From Carex sylvatica (lineage: Eukaryota; Streptophyta; Magnoliopsida; Poales; Cyperaceae): a DNA stretch of 64,000 nt. Positions 11,589-23,059 of the stretch are shown piece by piece (within the stretch, counting starts at the first letter, position 1; every line of letters starts with the position of its first letter). The position numbers and the translations under genes were made by a program. The notes beneath the pieces are model-generated. The model ran no database searches. It saw only the letters and a list, made by a program, of their open reading frames with translations, and was not told where the DNA came from. The stretch lies in the NCBI GenBank assembly GCA_964058845.1, contig CAXKVR010000001.1:124001-188000 (forward strand), given 5' to 3'.

Positions 11589-11743
11589 TGACGTCAGAAC
11601 CATTACGTTTGCAGGAAATGCTTTTTCACTATATTATATAACAAAAGGCTTCTTTCCATTCTCTTACTACGTACTACGCTTATTAGAAAGAAGCCACTAA
11701 TTTCACCTCGCCGCGATCTTCTAAATCAGTCGATCTGGTTCAG
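11589..11743 (+). promoter_or_regulatory. Promoter-like segment with TGACGTCA, TATA box and 5'-UTR-like exon
   Basis: In order: palindromic bZIP site TGACGTCA (11589-11596), TATA-like TATTATATAAC (about 11632-11642), then a pyrimidine-rich leader ending GGTTCAG at 11743, followed by an intron-donor-like GTATAT. A G-box (11539-11544) lies just upstream. This has the look of a plant promoter with a spliced leader, but the downstream gene is uncertain (see 12672-12926). Confidence 0.4.
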
Positions 11744-12235
11744 GTATATTTATGATTTGTTTGTTCATTTTTAGGTCTTAACTATTATTTAGTCTTATTA
11801 TTTATTAAAACAAAGTTTCGGAACGGCATGCAACAGTGATTTTTAAGACTAAATAATCACATTATTGCCTTAACTATAGAATTAATTTGTATAACAAAGC
11901 CATTATACCAACTAATTAAAAATCAAGCATATAAATTAAATTAAATTAATGCTTAATTTACTCATGTATATTTCGGCATTTAAGAGTACGTAATAATAAT
12001 TCCTTTGAATTAACTATGGTAATTGCCATGTATATAAAATCGGCATTTTACATGGTCCAGGTGAATATTGATCCTATGTCATGATTCATTTTCTACTTGT
12101 AACTATTGGCTTTTCAAGATAGGCAGCCTACCCCTGATTTAAGCTTGAATTGGTTTGATTTAAGTCTGATTTAAGCTTGTTTTAGGCAATGTTGCTGAAG
12201 AGGGGATTTTCTTAATTTTATACATATCTATCAAA

Positions 12236-12475
12236 TAAATGCATCCACCTGAGTCTGTATCGGCTGCATTAACTCAAAATAGCATCTTTTGAGTTAATAC
12301 ATACCAGCTATCCGATTGTAAACGGAGCCCATTCAGTCCCCCACCTAAAACATAGGAGGTCTTTAATATTAGCGCGGATCTAATTCGCACGAATTTTTAA
12401 GCTTATCGGACGGTCCAGATGCATTATCTCAAAATATTCCTTTTTGAGTTAATGCAGAGGATACAAATTCTTACA
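12236..12475. mobile_element. MITE with paired TTAACTCAAAA hairpins, copy 2
   Basis: Same family as 11250-11495 but inverted: hairpin ATTAACTCAAAATAG/CTTTTGAGTTAA, centre CCTAAAACATAGGAGG, and a second hairpin near the right end (CTCAAAATATTCCTTTTTGAG). Confidence 0.55.
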
Positions 12476-12671
12476 TTGAAGTACTTGTTCATTATCTAGC
12501 ATGCCAGAGGGAGGATTTGAGAGGGTGAAGGCAATTCTGTTTGGGTTCATTCCATGGCTGTAGTCCTGGCTGGAGAAGGTCGAGTATGAGTGGGCAACAC
12601 TACTACTAGGTGACCACAACTCACTGCTGCATCGGGATTTTGTATTCATAACATGTTGCTGGCTCTTCGGG

Positions 12672-12926
12672 TTGGTTCGGATTGTCTGCCACAGCCATGA
12701 ACATAACATGCAACAATCGACCCTCTTCTACTTTTTCCAACTCGTCTCCGCCATGACTACTGGTGTTCTCTCTGCGCTGCACCTCTTCTGGTCTCATGCT
12801 TTTGGCATTTCATCAGCCATGCATACGTATCAGACAACCCGTCACATATCTTTACTTTTTTTCTATGCCATCTCACTCGCACAAGCACTGATGCTACTTG
12901 CTCGCTGCTACCTGCTTATAGGATGA
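12672..12926 (+). CDS. Unrecognised 84-aa ORF, possibly coding
   Basis: The ORF starts MVRIVCHSHEHNMQQ and is rich in Leu, Phe, Ser, Ala and His, with a hydrophobic C-terminal half (ISLLFFYAISLAQALMLLAR) that could be a membrane segment. The base composition of 12480-12930 is clearly richer in GC than its surroundings. It lies about 930 bp after a promoter-like segment with a 5' splice-site-like end. The minus strand is also open at 12449-12709 (..SSELWSPSSSVAHSYSTF..), and either strand, or neither, could be the real one. I recognise no family. Confidence 0.25.
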   Translation: MVRIVCHSHEHNMQQSTLFYFFQLVSAMTTGVLSALHLFWSHAFGISSAMHTYQTTRHISLLFFYAISLAQALMLLARCYLLIG

Positions 12927-12929
12927 GCA

Positions 12930-14800
12930 TGTGAGATGAAGCTCATACAGCTGTTAATTAAGGTTTCATTGATGGTTTGATTTCATGTTTTTGTTTTTAG
13001 TTTGTTTAATTAAAGAGTAGTAAGAAAGGGGCATGTCATTTAGTTGTTTTTTTTTTAAAAAAAACCACATGTATTTAGTTGGTTTTAATGAGATAAATTT
13101 CTTTGAATAAGGCACAGAGGCATCTCATTTTTCATTGTTAATGCGGTCTGGACATCTGGAAACCTCCAAATCATAAACATATTCATTTTAATTAGAACGA
13201 AATGGACAATTCGACTGCTTGAAAAGCTGTAATACAATTTAGCAGTCCTCCTAAATATATTACATAAATATATCTGTAATACAATTTATTAGACTGTGAG
13301 TTGGAACACAATTTATTGCATAAATGTACATAACAGAGGATTTGGAATTAATTAAATGAGTTACAAGTATCTGTTTCTTAAAGATATCTCATTGACAATT
13401 TTTTTAATTCAAGACATTATTTTCATGAGGAAATGAAAGAACATTACATCTTGTGTAACTTCCAGCCAAATGAAAATCATTTCGATCTGTGTCTATTTAA
13501 ATTATAAGGGACCGTTTTGAATTCGTGTCAAGTTAAAACATACAATGCAAATGCAAAGAGGATGAACTGTATGTAGAGACGGAGGGAGTAAGAGCCACTG
13601 GGATCAATTAATCTCTATTTTTTAAATTTTTTATATTTATACACAGTTTTCTTTATAATTTAGAATAAAATGGTATGAATACTATAAATTGATTCTCATT
13701 CGCACCATAAATATTTTATATGATTGACCCTCATTCACAATTGACTCCCATAGTCAGAAAGTCTGACTCCGCCCATGGCTATATATCAGTTAGATTTTTG
13801 GACTGAGTTCAGCTAATTGATTTATCTAACATTGGTTGTGGTTGCTCCTTCATTCTTTGATATTAGTTTTATGTAAGAATCATTTAAAGGTGAGAGAATG
13901 ACACTTGGAGGTTGTATGTCTTATGTAATTGCATACTTAATCTCATACAAATTTGGTACTAGGAGTATTTAAAATGGCTTGAAAATTTCCCTGTGCATCT
14001 ATTTGGGCCAAAAGCTTTGTTATTGGGCCATGGGCCATGATTCAATGACTGGTTCAAATTCTTAATGGGTAACCCTATCTGCTGTATGAGCAAATATATC
14101 CATTGCTAAGTTGCTGGGCCATTTCCATATTTTCTGAAATACTCGTTTCTGTTTAAAATTTGAGTTACAAAGCATTAAATTAGTAATTAAATTTTAGAAA
14201 GGTCTCAATTTACAAAGTAAACTATCTCGTAAGTAAATTATGCAATTCTGTAATATCTAAAATTAAAATATATAGCAAACTAATTCTTAATGGTACAAAC
14301 TACAAGCAAGAGAAACTTAAACGGTGATTAATCCACTAAATTGGTGACTAATCTGCTAAATCATATGCTAAATCACGAATCACACTTTTTTAAATATTTT
14401 AACTCTAGATTAATTCACGAAATCACCAATTATATAAATCCCTCTTTTCAGTATTTAATTAAGCACAAGATTAATTCATGTAATCACCGAAAGAAATCAT
14501 CAAAATAAAACCCGATTACTACAAAAATCAAAGTTATTAGTAATAAAATAATATTGTTGTTAAAATCTTAAGAAAATAAATTTTATTAATTTTGTAACAT
14601 ATGAAGACATTTACCTACATCATGCTTTAAAGAGTGATAAGGGAGCGTGTTGGAAAATCCAGCTAATTTTACAAAGAGTAGATTGGGTACTGTTCATTTC
14701 AGTACCTACCGTCTCCTTTTGACTATCTTCATTTTTCCATTATATTTTGTTAGTTATTATTTATTAAACAAATCCAGCTAAATATTTGTTTTTAATAAAA
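12930..14800. other. Long AT-rich stretch without genes
   Basis: No coding region is seen. GAGACGGAGGGAGTA at about 13576-13592 is the typical terminal sequence of a Stowaway MITE, but no matching left end is evident. The rest is AT-rich with many stops in all frames. Confidence 0.5.
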
Positions 14801-15049
14801 GGCTGAAAGCCCATCTTCATTGAAGAAAATTAACTTACATAGAGTTCATAAGTTCTTACTCAAAAGAAACTAGATTAACCCCACACAAGATAACCAGTTG
14901 AATGGAATCAGCTTCCCACATAGTATCAGTCAAGCAAACTACTAATGCATTATACACGGGCTAAGGGTAACTAGTAAAAACACAAAATTTGGCAGATTAG
15001 CCATTGCAAGGTCAAAGGTTAACTTCATCAGGAAGAGGTTAATCACTTG

Positions 15050-15240
15050 GGGGGGGGGGGGCATAAAGCACCAGTTGCTGCGCTGGTTCTTCATAGAAGC
15101 TCTCTGCATCAGCCATGTCATCATTCGGATGCCAGCTAGCTAATGGCACAGCATCCATGTCCATTGGTAGCCAGATTGCTGTAGCTTCTTTCACCTTGGG
15201 CTTAACCTGACCTGTCCAATAGTGAACAAGGGAGATAATT
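15050..15240 (-). other. Coding-like scrap of unknown origin next to a G-run
   Basis: On the minus strand 15240-15062 reads without stops: GQVKPKVKEATAIWLPMDMD, then AVPLASWHPNDDMADAESFY and EEPAQQLVLYAPP. The acidic, proline-containing composition looks like protein rather than chance, and it runs into a C-run (12-13 G on the plus strand, 15050-15061). There is no start codon. It could be a fragment of a retroelement (polyprotein or LINE) or a lost exon. I do not recognise it. Confidence 0.3.
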
Positions 15241-15249
15241 CACGACTAG

Positions 15250-16340
15250 GTATTGTTCTTGTTTTTTTTGCTTCTGCCTATTTTCTTTCATGATTTTCAG
15301 GTCTTAATCTTATTCTCTCTCTCCAGTCCTTTGAAATCCTTGATTAAAGGCAACCGGGTAATTAACCAAAACTATGGTTTTTCTAGCTTTGCAAATCAAT
15401 TGTTCTCCACAATTGGGCAATTTAATAAAAAAATTTGACTTTTTCATGAACGCAATTAAAAGTTATTTTTTAAAATAAAATCTATTTTTCAAAAGTTTCA
15501 TAGACTGGATCTCAGATGCAGGTGAAATCGATTGCAATCGATTTCTAGCAAAAAGAACAAGTAATTTGAGAAAAGAGAGAAAAAGATAAGAATAACGAAA
15601 TGGATGATATAGGCATAGGGGTTTAGTATTTCAATTTATTACTTGTGCTGAGTTTTTTTGTTAATAGCCAATAAAATAGGGACCTTATTGTAAAGTTTGT
15701 AACTTGAGCAGTGTGTATGCCAAATCTCGTGCAATTTGGACTTCATTTCATAGTCAATGCGAGGCTAAGAGCTAAATCATTAAATTTTTATATAACCTGA
15801 TCAATAGTATATTAATCTTGAAATTGCATCAAACTAACATTGTTGCCTATATGAGAAATAGATGACATATTCACGATTTTAATTCTTGAGTGTTGTTCAA
15901 ACGAGCTTGGACGGTGATTAAGAAATAATATTTGAAATTGCAGGCACAACTGGAGATGGAGGATAAGCTGAGCAGGGACAAGAAGCACTGACAACTGACC
16001 ACAAGATATATGAGATTATCGACAAGTCTATGCATGATGGCGTCATCCACCAAACTCACCTCTTGTTATGGCATCAACCTTGCCGAGGAGCTTTAATTCC
16101 CCCTCCTTTTTTTTCTGGCTGTGTCTATCGCTCTCTTTAGAGAAAGGATAACTTTCACGGTTGTAGATTTTAGGGGGTTTAACTGAGAAAGTTCAACATG
16201 TGTATTTGATGTTTGCTTGGTATCTCAAGATATCTGTACCTATTGAAACCTGGCTGCAAATGACTAACGATATTTAGATTGAATGATTTCTAATTTACAA
16301 AATAGTCTGCTTGTGATCCCAAAATAAGGAGCCAACTCAT
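15250..16340. other. Intergenic stretch, nothing convincing
   Basis: Short ORFs on both strands lack codon structure or family resemblance, and no RNA gene or element ends were found. Confidence 0.4.
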
Positions 16341-16346
16341 TGTCTT

Positions 16347-17017
16347 TTTTTTTTTTAAACTTGACTGATGCAGCCAAGGATATATTAAAAATTAAATTAC
16401 ATCATGTATCTCAATTGTGCACAGCTACCCATCATGATAGTAGTGTGTTACAGCCTAAGAAAAACTGCCAGCAGCACTACTTGTGTACCAGTAAAAAATG
16501 AAACAGCAAAACAAGAAAAGGTAGTCATCAAGTGTATTTCTCCCACAGCCTATTTTCTTCTAAGATTCTAACAGCCAAAACATGCGCCGGCAGCTTTGTA
16601 CCTCTAAAGATATTTGCATTCCTGTTTTTCCATAAATGCCAACATGTACAAATAAATTGTGCAGTCCAATTTTGCTTCTGCACCCCCGAACTTCTTTGAA
16701 ATTGTGCACTTGACCAATCCCATATCTCCTGAAATGATGAGCCTTGCCTTATAATTCTGTAACCCAACAGGCATGAGATACGATACCAAACCTCCCTGGC
16801 ATACTGGAATTCGAAGAATAAATGCAGTAGAGTCTCCAATCGGCATGTGTTGCAAGTCCTGCATCTAGACTCGCATTGAAACCCCCTTCGCAACATAACA
16901 TCATGAATTAAGATCTTACCATTTATCATCAAGTAAGCAAAAACCATAAAAGAAATAAAACAAAAGGGAGAAATCATATCTTTACTAAGCATTGTATCAA
17001 TTTGAATGAGACGCATT
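16347..17017 (-). mobile_element. 5'-truncated LINE (L1-type non-LTR retrotransposon)
   Basis: The ORF at 16528-17016 encodes the zinc-binding C-terminus of a plant L1-type reverse transcriptase (zf-RVT): CRTCNTCRLETLLHLFFEF, then QYAREVWYRI and WHLWKNRNANIFRG. A poly-A tail on the minus strand lies at about 16347-16360. The upstream reverse transcriptase and endonuclease regions are missing, as usual for a 5'-truncated insertion. The ORF is open but lacks any catalytic domain. Confidence 0.8.
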
Positions 17018-17057
17018 CAAAAGGGAGAAATCATATCTTTACTAAGCATTGTATCAA
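16962..17057 (+). repeat. 39-bp direct duplication at the LINE 5' edge
   Basis: AAAAGGGAGAAATCATATCT and its following 19 bases (ending ATTGTATCAA) occur at about 16962-17000 and again at about 17018-17057, separated by 18 bp. The first copy lies at the 5' limit of the LINE coding remnant. Confidence 0.8.
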
Positions 17058-17547
17058 GAGGAGGAGAGAAGAAGATGCTGACCTTAATCGAATAAATTCT
17101 TTGATGGTTTGGACGGCTTCTGTGCACGGGCGTTGTGAATACGGATGAAGGTTTGCACTACGACAAAGCAATTCTCGCGAAATCTCTTGCTCTTGGGTCA
17201 GATTTCACCGCGTGAATTCAGCCTCTCAAAGTCGCGCCAAATCAAATTGAATCTCGTTTGTCTTCCTCTTTCGATCGCTGGATTTGCCGCAAATCCATTT
17301 CCAAATCGCGTTCGAAGAATTTTTTTGAAGTTTCGATCAGACCCGAAGAGACGACGGGAGGGAGAGATTTCTCAGAGATGCGAATTCGCAGGGGTGATCT
17401 ACGAGAGGAAGAGACAGGAGGGAAGGGACGGAGATATAACGGAGAAATTAACAGAAAAATTATTATATGGTGCTATTCCAATTTTACCCTTTTGAAATTA
17501 ACGGCTGTATTTAATTCGGACAAAAATCTGAAATTTTTTTTTGATCC
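17058..17547 (-). promoter_or_regulatory. GC-rich 5'-UTR-like stretch of a lost gene
   Basis: On the minus strand the stretch resembles a plant leader: pyrimidine-rich (TCTCCCTCCCGTCGTCTCTTC), with a short upstream ORF (MDLRQIQRSKEEDKR) and higher GC than its surroundings. Plus-strand ORFs here (17145-17495, 17258-17551) look accidental. The LINE at 16347-17017 lies immediately downstream on the minus strand, so the gene body may have been disrupted. No protein is identifiable. Confidence 0.3.
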
Positions 17548-17796
17548 ATGACAGGATCACTCCTCCAGCGCCTTCATTCCTTTCCTCTCTTTAATTCATG
17601 CAATTTTCTCACGACGACAGCCTCCACCCTCTTCACCACGGCTCCGCTTGTCTCCTCCTTTGTGCCTCATCTCTCTTCACCACCTCCAGCCTCGATCTCC
17701 GCCTCGACCACGGCATGTCGCTCTCTAGCACCTCCTCTGGTATACTCCCTTCCTCTCTCTCTATCTCTCTCAGGGCCTGAAACCTTCAACCCTTAA
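17548..17796 (+). other. Ser/Thr/Pro/Leu-rich 82-aa ORF upstream of the MAP pseudogene
   Basis: The ORF starts MTGSLLQRLHSFPLFNSCNF and is rich in Ser, Thr, Pro and Leu, like a plastid transit peptide or a translated CT-rich leader. It precedes the first recognisable methionine aminopeptidase exon by about 190 bp. It could be a 5' exon of that gene or non-coding. The known cytosolic plant enzyme begins differently, with zinc-finger-like cysteines. Confidence 0.25.
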
Positions 17797-17981
17797 TTCT
17801 CTGTTGTGCGTAGAATGAGACTTGATTAGCTCTTCCCCAAATGTGAGATATAATCCCGATTTGAACTTGCTGAAAGGAAATATTGTTGGAGAATGTAGAA
17901 TTGGTAAAGTTTTTTTTTTTTTTTTATGGGATTTATATACAAAAGTTGCAATTTCCATTCACATAAAGTTCTCCTTAACAG

Positions 17982-18892
17982 GCAACTGAAGGATGGTGAT
18001 ATTGTAAATGTGTTGATGTTACAGTTTACTACAAGGGTTTCCATGGTAAAAATTTAGTAAGCCTTTTGTTATTATATATGCATTGATAATTTGGTGTAAT
18101 TTGCTGTAATGCATATAGGTGATTTGAATGAGACGTATTTGGTGGGTAATGTCGATGAAGCGTCCCAGCATCTGGTTCGATCTACCTATGAGTGCTTGGA
18201 AAAAGCTATATCTATAGGTGACCATTCTGAATTTCTTTGAATAAAAATATAAAACAGGAATTTTTGCGTGCCATTTTCTATTACGCTTTAAAACAGGAAC
18301 AGCTGAGTTGTTTGCTGGTACATGTATTAACCAAATGAAACCTAAGTCAAGCATATTAACCAAACTAATATTCAGATCTTTTGTATACTATAACCAACCT
18401 GTTCTTTTGATGTAGGATTTTCACTAGTACTTATTTCTAAAAGCATATTAACGAATTTTACTTTTGGCTTTGTCTTTTGTCTCAGTTAAACCAGGAGTTA
18501 GATTTAGAGAGGTTGGTGATGTGATTAGTTGGCATGCTTCTATGTCTGGTCTCTCTTTTGTAAGTGGGATTAGTCAGAACCCTTCATATGCGACTAATGA
18601 CTAATAATTGTTTTTTCGCAATTTGTTGACATCATTTTTATAATTTTATATCATCTGTAGGTAAAATCTTATTGTGGCCACGGTATCGGAGAGTTATTTC
18701 GCTGTGCCCCAAACATTAATCCTCATTATGCAAGTAAGATGTGTAATTTATATCACTTCGTGGTAATATCACATCAAATGATTTTATCCATGCTTTAATT
18801 TGCTGTTTTTTTTTTCCCCTCGATCTATGCAGAGAATAAAGCAGTTGGAGTAATGAATCAGACATTTACAATAGAGCCCATGATTAATACCG
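17982..18892 (+). pseudogene. Methionine aminopeptidase type 1 (MAP1A-like), broken
   Basis: Five exon-like pieces with good splice sites encode the middle of a type 1 methionine aminopeptidase (M24A), which removes the initiator Met: 17982-18045 (LKDGDIVNV..VTVYYKGFH), 18119-18217 ([19 protein letters not shown]..), 18486-18559 (KPGVRFREVGDVISWHASMS), 18661-18733 (VKSYCGHGIGELFRCAPN) and 18833-18892 (NKAVGVM..TFTIEPMINTG). Metal-binding Asp, His (CGHGIG) and Glu (TIEPM) positions are visible. Damage: two extra bases between NV and DVTV shift the frame in the first piece, there is an extra Asn in APNINPHYA, and two residues are lost before QTF. The N-terminal half is missing, and the C-terminal exons (with the last Glu ligand) are cut off where a CACTA element starts at 19036. 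Confidence 0.85.
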
Positions 18893-19439
18893 GTTAGTCA
18901 ATTATTACTAAGAAACTACTGCTGTTGATATTTTGATGACGCATACTGTTTGACCTCAAATTTTTGTACAATTTGTTTCCCTAGCTGGTTTTACATTTAT
19001 TTTTTTGGATCTGTTAACATTCTTTAAGGCCAAATCACTACAACAAAAAAACATTTTTTCCATCGCCCCTTTACCATCGGATATGCTTCCGCACAGATGG
19101 CGTTCGTCACGAGTGGTAGCGCTGTAATTACGTTGAACTTTCTATCATCGGTTGGCGTTTAAAAAGCTGTTGATTTTGATTAACTCTTTCACATCGGTTG
19201 GACTATTAAACAGATAGTGTAGATGTGATGATCTTTACCATTCGTGATGTAGATGAACCATCAACATAGTTTGATCAATACCAACCCTGTAATTTTTTTG
19301 AATCGAGGGAATGTTCAAAAGGGTAATACTTAAACCTAATAATTAATTAATAACTAGCTAGACCAAAAAGTAAAAAATTTCTCCATGTATTCAAGTACTG
19401 ATGGTTATGTATATTGTGTTATTAAGTTAATTCAGAGAT

Positions 19440-19446
19440 ATATCTC

Positions 19447-19483
<37 letters not shown>

Positions 19484-19700
19484 AGGCTAGGGTGCTATGG
19501 GTTGCATATATAGAGAGTTACGATGCTACGGCTCAATATTCGACTTTTCTAAATCATAACGGTCGATCCGAACCGTTCATCTTGTTTTCCATATTAATAT
19601 GTGTTTGGAGACCAAATTTTATATTTTTTGAAAAAATTTTACTAGTTTTTTAGATAGGTAGAAAATCACTTGATCTAAAATGATATACTAACTCAATAGA
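19440..19700. mobile_element. Half copy of the large foldback MITE family
   Basis: Directly after a (TA)n run, GTAAGGCTAGGGTGCTATGG leads into CGATCCGAACCGTTCATCTT and TGTTTGGAGACCAAATTTTA, the arm of the elements at 59274-63854. The second arm is missing. Confidence 0.65.
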
Positions 19701-20084
19701 TAATTAACTAAATATTAACTTGCTTCTAATTAATATATTTTGTGTTGTAATCATTAACTGAACAATAATAACACACATTGCATGCACAAATGCACAATAT
19801 ATAGTGACACACACATTTCATTCAACATTACTGCCATAATTTCAAAATTATTGGAACCTATATCTAATTAAACATGTACCCATCCAAACTTCAAGAGATA
19901 TTAATTGTACATAACATTCATGAACATATATATAGACTAGCAATATTTACTATACATGCAAAATATATATTAATGCATGCATACACAAATTAAAATACAT
20001 AGCATCCATATGCACAAAATTAATACACAACATGTGTATATCCATACAAATTAAATATATTTCTGAACATATATATCTAGCTAG

Positions 20085-21440
20085 CTAGTATAACAACAAA
20101 CTATTCTCGATATGCATATTGGCGAGTCCTGGAGCTTCATCTTCTACTAAAGCCCAATCACATCCACTATAACTACACGTTTCTTCGCACATAGTTATAC
20201 ATGTATGATCGTAATAACCATTCATTATACGATAGTTCCTAAAATTTTGTAATTCTCCTGTATCAAGCATCAGATATTTCATCACTCGCCACACAATGCT
20301 AACAAACCTCCAGTACTTGACCTCAACTGTCTCGAGATTTCTTCTTGGAGATGGTTGAAGCCTTGGCGGGCATGGTGGATTTGGTGGCACTTATCCTCAA
20401 CTGGCCATGGCAGATCATCACAATACTGCAACAGATTAACAATTAATCAATTGATAAGTAGATCTTTACTTTAACTTACAATAATTAATTAAATGATGCA
20501 TGCATGGAAGCTATGCATATATATGTTAAGTTCGAAAAATATATACTTACACAATTCTCATGTTGAAATATTGTGAGCTTTGTCAAGTTTGGACAGCTCT
20601 TTATGATCAAAGTTTTCATTTGTAAATAATAATACGTGCAAATGAAAACAGTGAAAACCTTCAAATTATCAAATTTTGGAAGTCTTGCCAGCAAAACTGG
20701 GAGTTCCTATATATATACACATGTAATTAGGGATAATAATATACAAACACGATTCGAAACAATTAATTGAACTATATATAAATTCAATTCAGGACACCCC
20801 TGCTTGCATGCATGCATATATGCATGCAATTAATTAGCACACCAATTAATATGCATATGCAATTGATAGGGACCTTTGAACTATGTGGGTCAATTATATA
20901 AAATTACACCAATTCATATGCATGTAATTAATTCAGGACCCTGAATTTAACTAGCTATGGGTCAATCATGTAAAATTAGAATTACAATTTGTGACCTTTT
21001 TTTTGACATTGTTTGACAGTGGGGCAATTTGTAACCTTAAAACTATTATTGTGGGTCAATCACATAAAATTGAATCCGATAATGTGATTGGGGGTCAATT
21101 TATTTAATTACAGTACCCAATATTTTATTGTAAACACTTAATTAGACACCCGCGCGCATCAATTAGAGAGATTAATTAATTATACCAGGAGAGCGCACTT
21201 GAGATGTAACTCTAGAAGATGAACATGTGCAGTAATCTTCTCAAGTAAATTAGCAATGATCCCCTCCATGGAATATTGGGCTTGAGAATCCCTCGCATTG
21301 ATGTTGAGGACGGATAAAGAGATCCATAGGTTGTTCCACCTCTTAGACAGTACACATGTACGCACTGCCTCTTGGGTGGCCAGCAACCCTAAGATTACGA
21401 CAAGTATTGGATTGGACAAATTACTAATGTAGTCGCTCAT
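20085..21440 (-). pseudogene. F-box/LRR/FBD gene remnant inside the CACTA element
   Basis: Three exons on the minus strand. 21186-21440: F-box (SDYISNLSNPILVVILGLLA, AVRTCVLSKRWNNLW). 20551-20706: leucine-rich piece (LARLPKFDNLKVFTVFICTY, LIIKSCPNLTKLTIF). 20085-20425: CDDLPWPVEDK and then an FBD domain (RNLETVEVKYWRF, VMKYLMLDTGELQNFR). Intact proteins of this class act as SCF ubiquitin-ligase adaptors and are usually over 350 aa. Here most of the repeats between F-box and FBD are absent, and a single missing base after VEDK (about 20391) puts the FBD out of frame. The gene lies between CACTA subterminal repeats, so it was probably picked up by the element, although the element could also have inserted around it. 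Confidence 0.7.
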
Positions 21441-21540
21441 TGTTCCTATAGTGGAAGAGGTGAGATGATCGGATAAACCCCAAACAGTCGAGAGTGTACT
21501 GTATGCAGGCTCGAGGTGGAGGACGAATAGGTCGATCGAG

Positions 21541-23040
21541 AATTAATTCAATTTTCTAAATGCCATCGGTTGAACCGATGTTGTTAAAGTTGAACACATT
21601 CTCCGAAGTTAAGCCCCCAAAGTCTTGCAAATTTTGAGTTACGAATTGAATGGTCCGATCTTCAATTGTGTGGTATGATATTTTTTATCACTCAGATCTG
21701 AGGGTGGGATACAAATTCAAAGTGTGTTTTACTTTAGAGTTAGATTGTTGGAAACATTTGATAGTAAAATTTAAATAAATGAGGCATTGTATATATAAGC
21801 AAAGTAACTATAGAGTAAAACTAGGGTGAGCTTAACTCCAAAATATATTATATCAGTTTCAAACGACAAATCTAAGCTGTTGAAATCCATCTACTTCACA
21901 AGTGATTAATTTACATGCAAAGATTTAAATTTTTTGAATTATTTTAGTATAAAGTCAAGTGGTTTATAAATTAATTTGAGTGCATTCATTTTTTAACACT
22001 TTTTGATCACTTGACTTTATACAAAATTAATTTAAAATTCTAAAAACTTTACATGTAAATGAGACATTGTATATATAAGCAATCATAATTTAATATTTGA
22101 TCATATTTGACCATTGATCGTATTAAATTTTATCATATTTGATCATTTAAATTTAATAACATGTTAAATTATAATAATTTAATAATTTTAACTTTAATAA
22201 CATGTTAAATTGTAATAATTTCAGTTTGCTTTAATAGCTGAAAACACTAAGAGCAATCATAATTTAAATTTTGCATAGGAAAAAATTAGTTTCAACGTAC
22301 GGCTTGGATTGACTGTTAGCACTTCCAAAATCAAGTTGCAATTCGATGTTGTAATTAAGTACAGATTATTGCAATAAAATTTATAATATCCCTCCTTATT
22401 AAAAATATAATTGTTCATTTATTAAAAATATATTAAAATATAATTGTCCCTTTAATTATACTCTAGATATAGAGATAATGCATGCATGTTCAACAGCTTA
22501 GATATATTGATTGTTAGTACGTACTTAGAAAATCAATTAAGTTGTAATTATAGTAACTTGGAAAATTATTTAAATTTTAACATGTTTAAATTATAGTAAT
22601 TTAAATTAATCAGATCGATTTAAATTTTAACATAGCCTCTTAATTAGGATTTAGTATTTAGCCCAAATTTCCCTCCAGCGCCAAACTTTTGGTTTTAAAC
22701 TTCATCATTTCCCTAAAGTAACGCTAATTATATAATTAAATCTGACCAACAGATTTGAAGTAGCACGAATATTGGCATGCACCATTTCAAATCGGACGGT
22801 CAAACCCTAAACTGAAAGTTTGCCATACTATAGGCCCAATCCGCAATGAAGCTTTTTCACGCAGAAGGCGAGTTTCCCAAGATTTTGAAACACACCATCT
22901 TATTGCACCGATGGAATTAGTATATATGCCAATGGTCAGGATTAAGAACCGATGTTGTTAAGTATATATGCAAACGGCTAGGATACAATTGATCCGTACC
23001 CTAGGTGTCGCTTCAACTTTCCAAGATTGATCGATATATC
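21541..23040. other. Non-coding interior of the CACTA-type region with a foldback MITE
   Basis: CACTA subterminal motifs (CATCGGTTGAACCGATG at about 21563) occur at both sides. From about 21855 to 22070 an imperfect palindrome with TATAAAGTCAAGTGG facing TCACTTGACTTTATA is the second copy of the family at 4190-4460. No gene is present. Confidence 0.5.
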
Positions 23041-23059
23041 AATCCAAATTAACAAATTA

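Noticed and set aside
17145..17551. Overlapping plus-strand ORFs of 97-116 aa
   Set aside because: Frames overlap with no family motif. The stretch reads better as a minus-strand leader.
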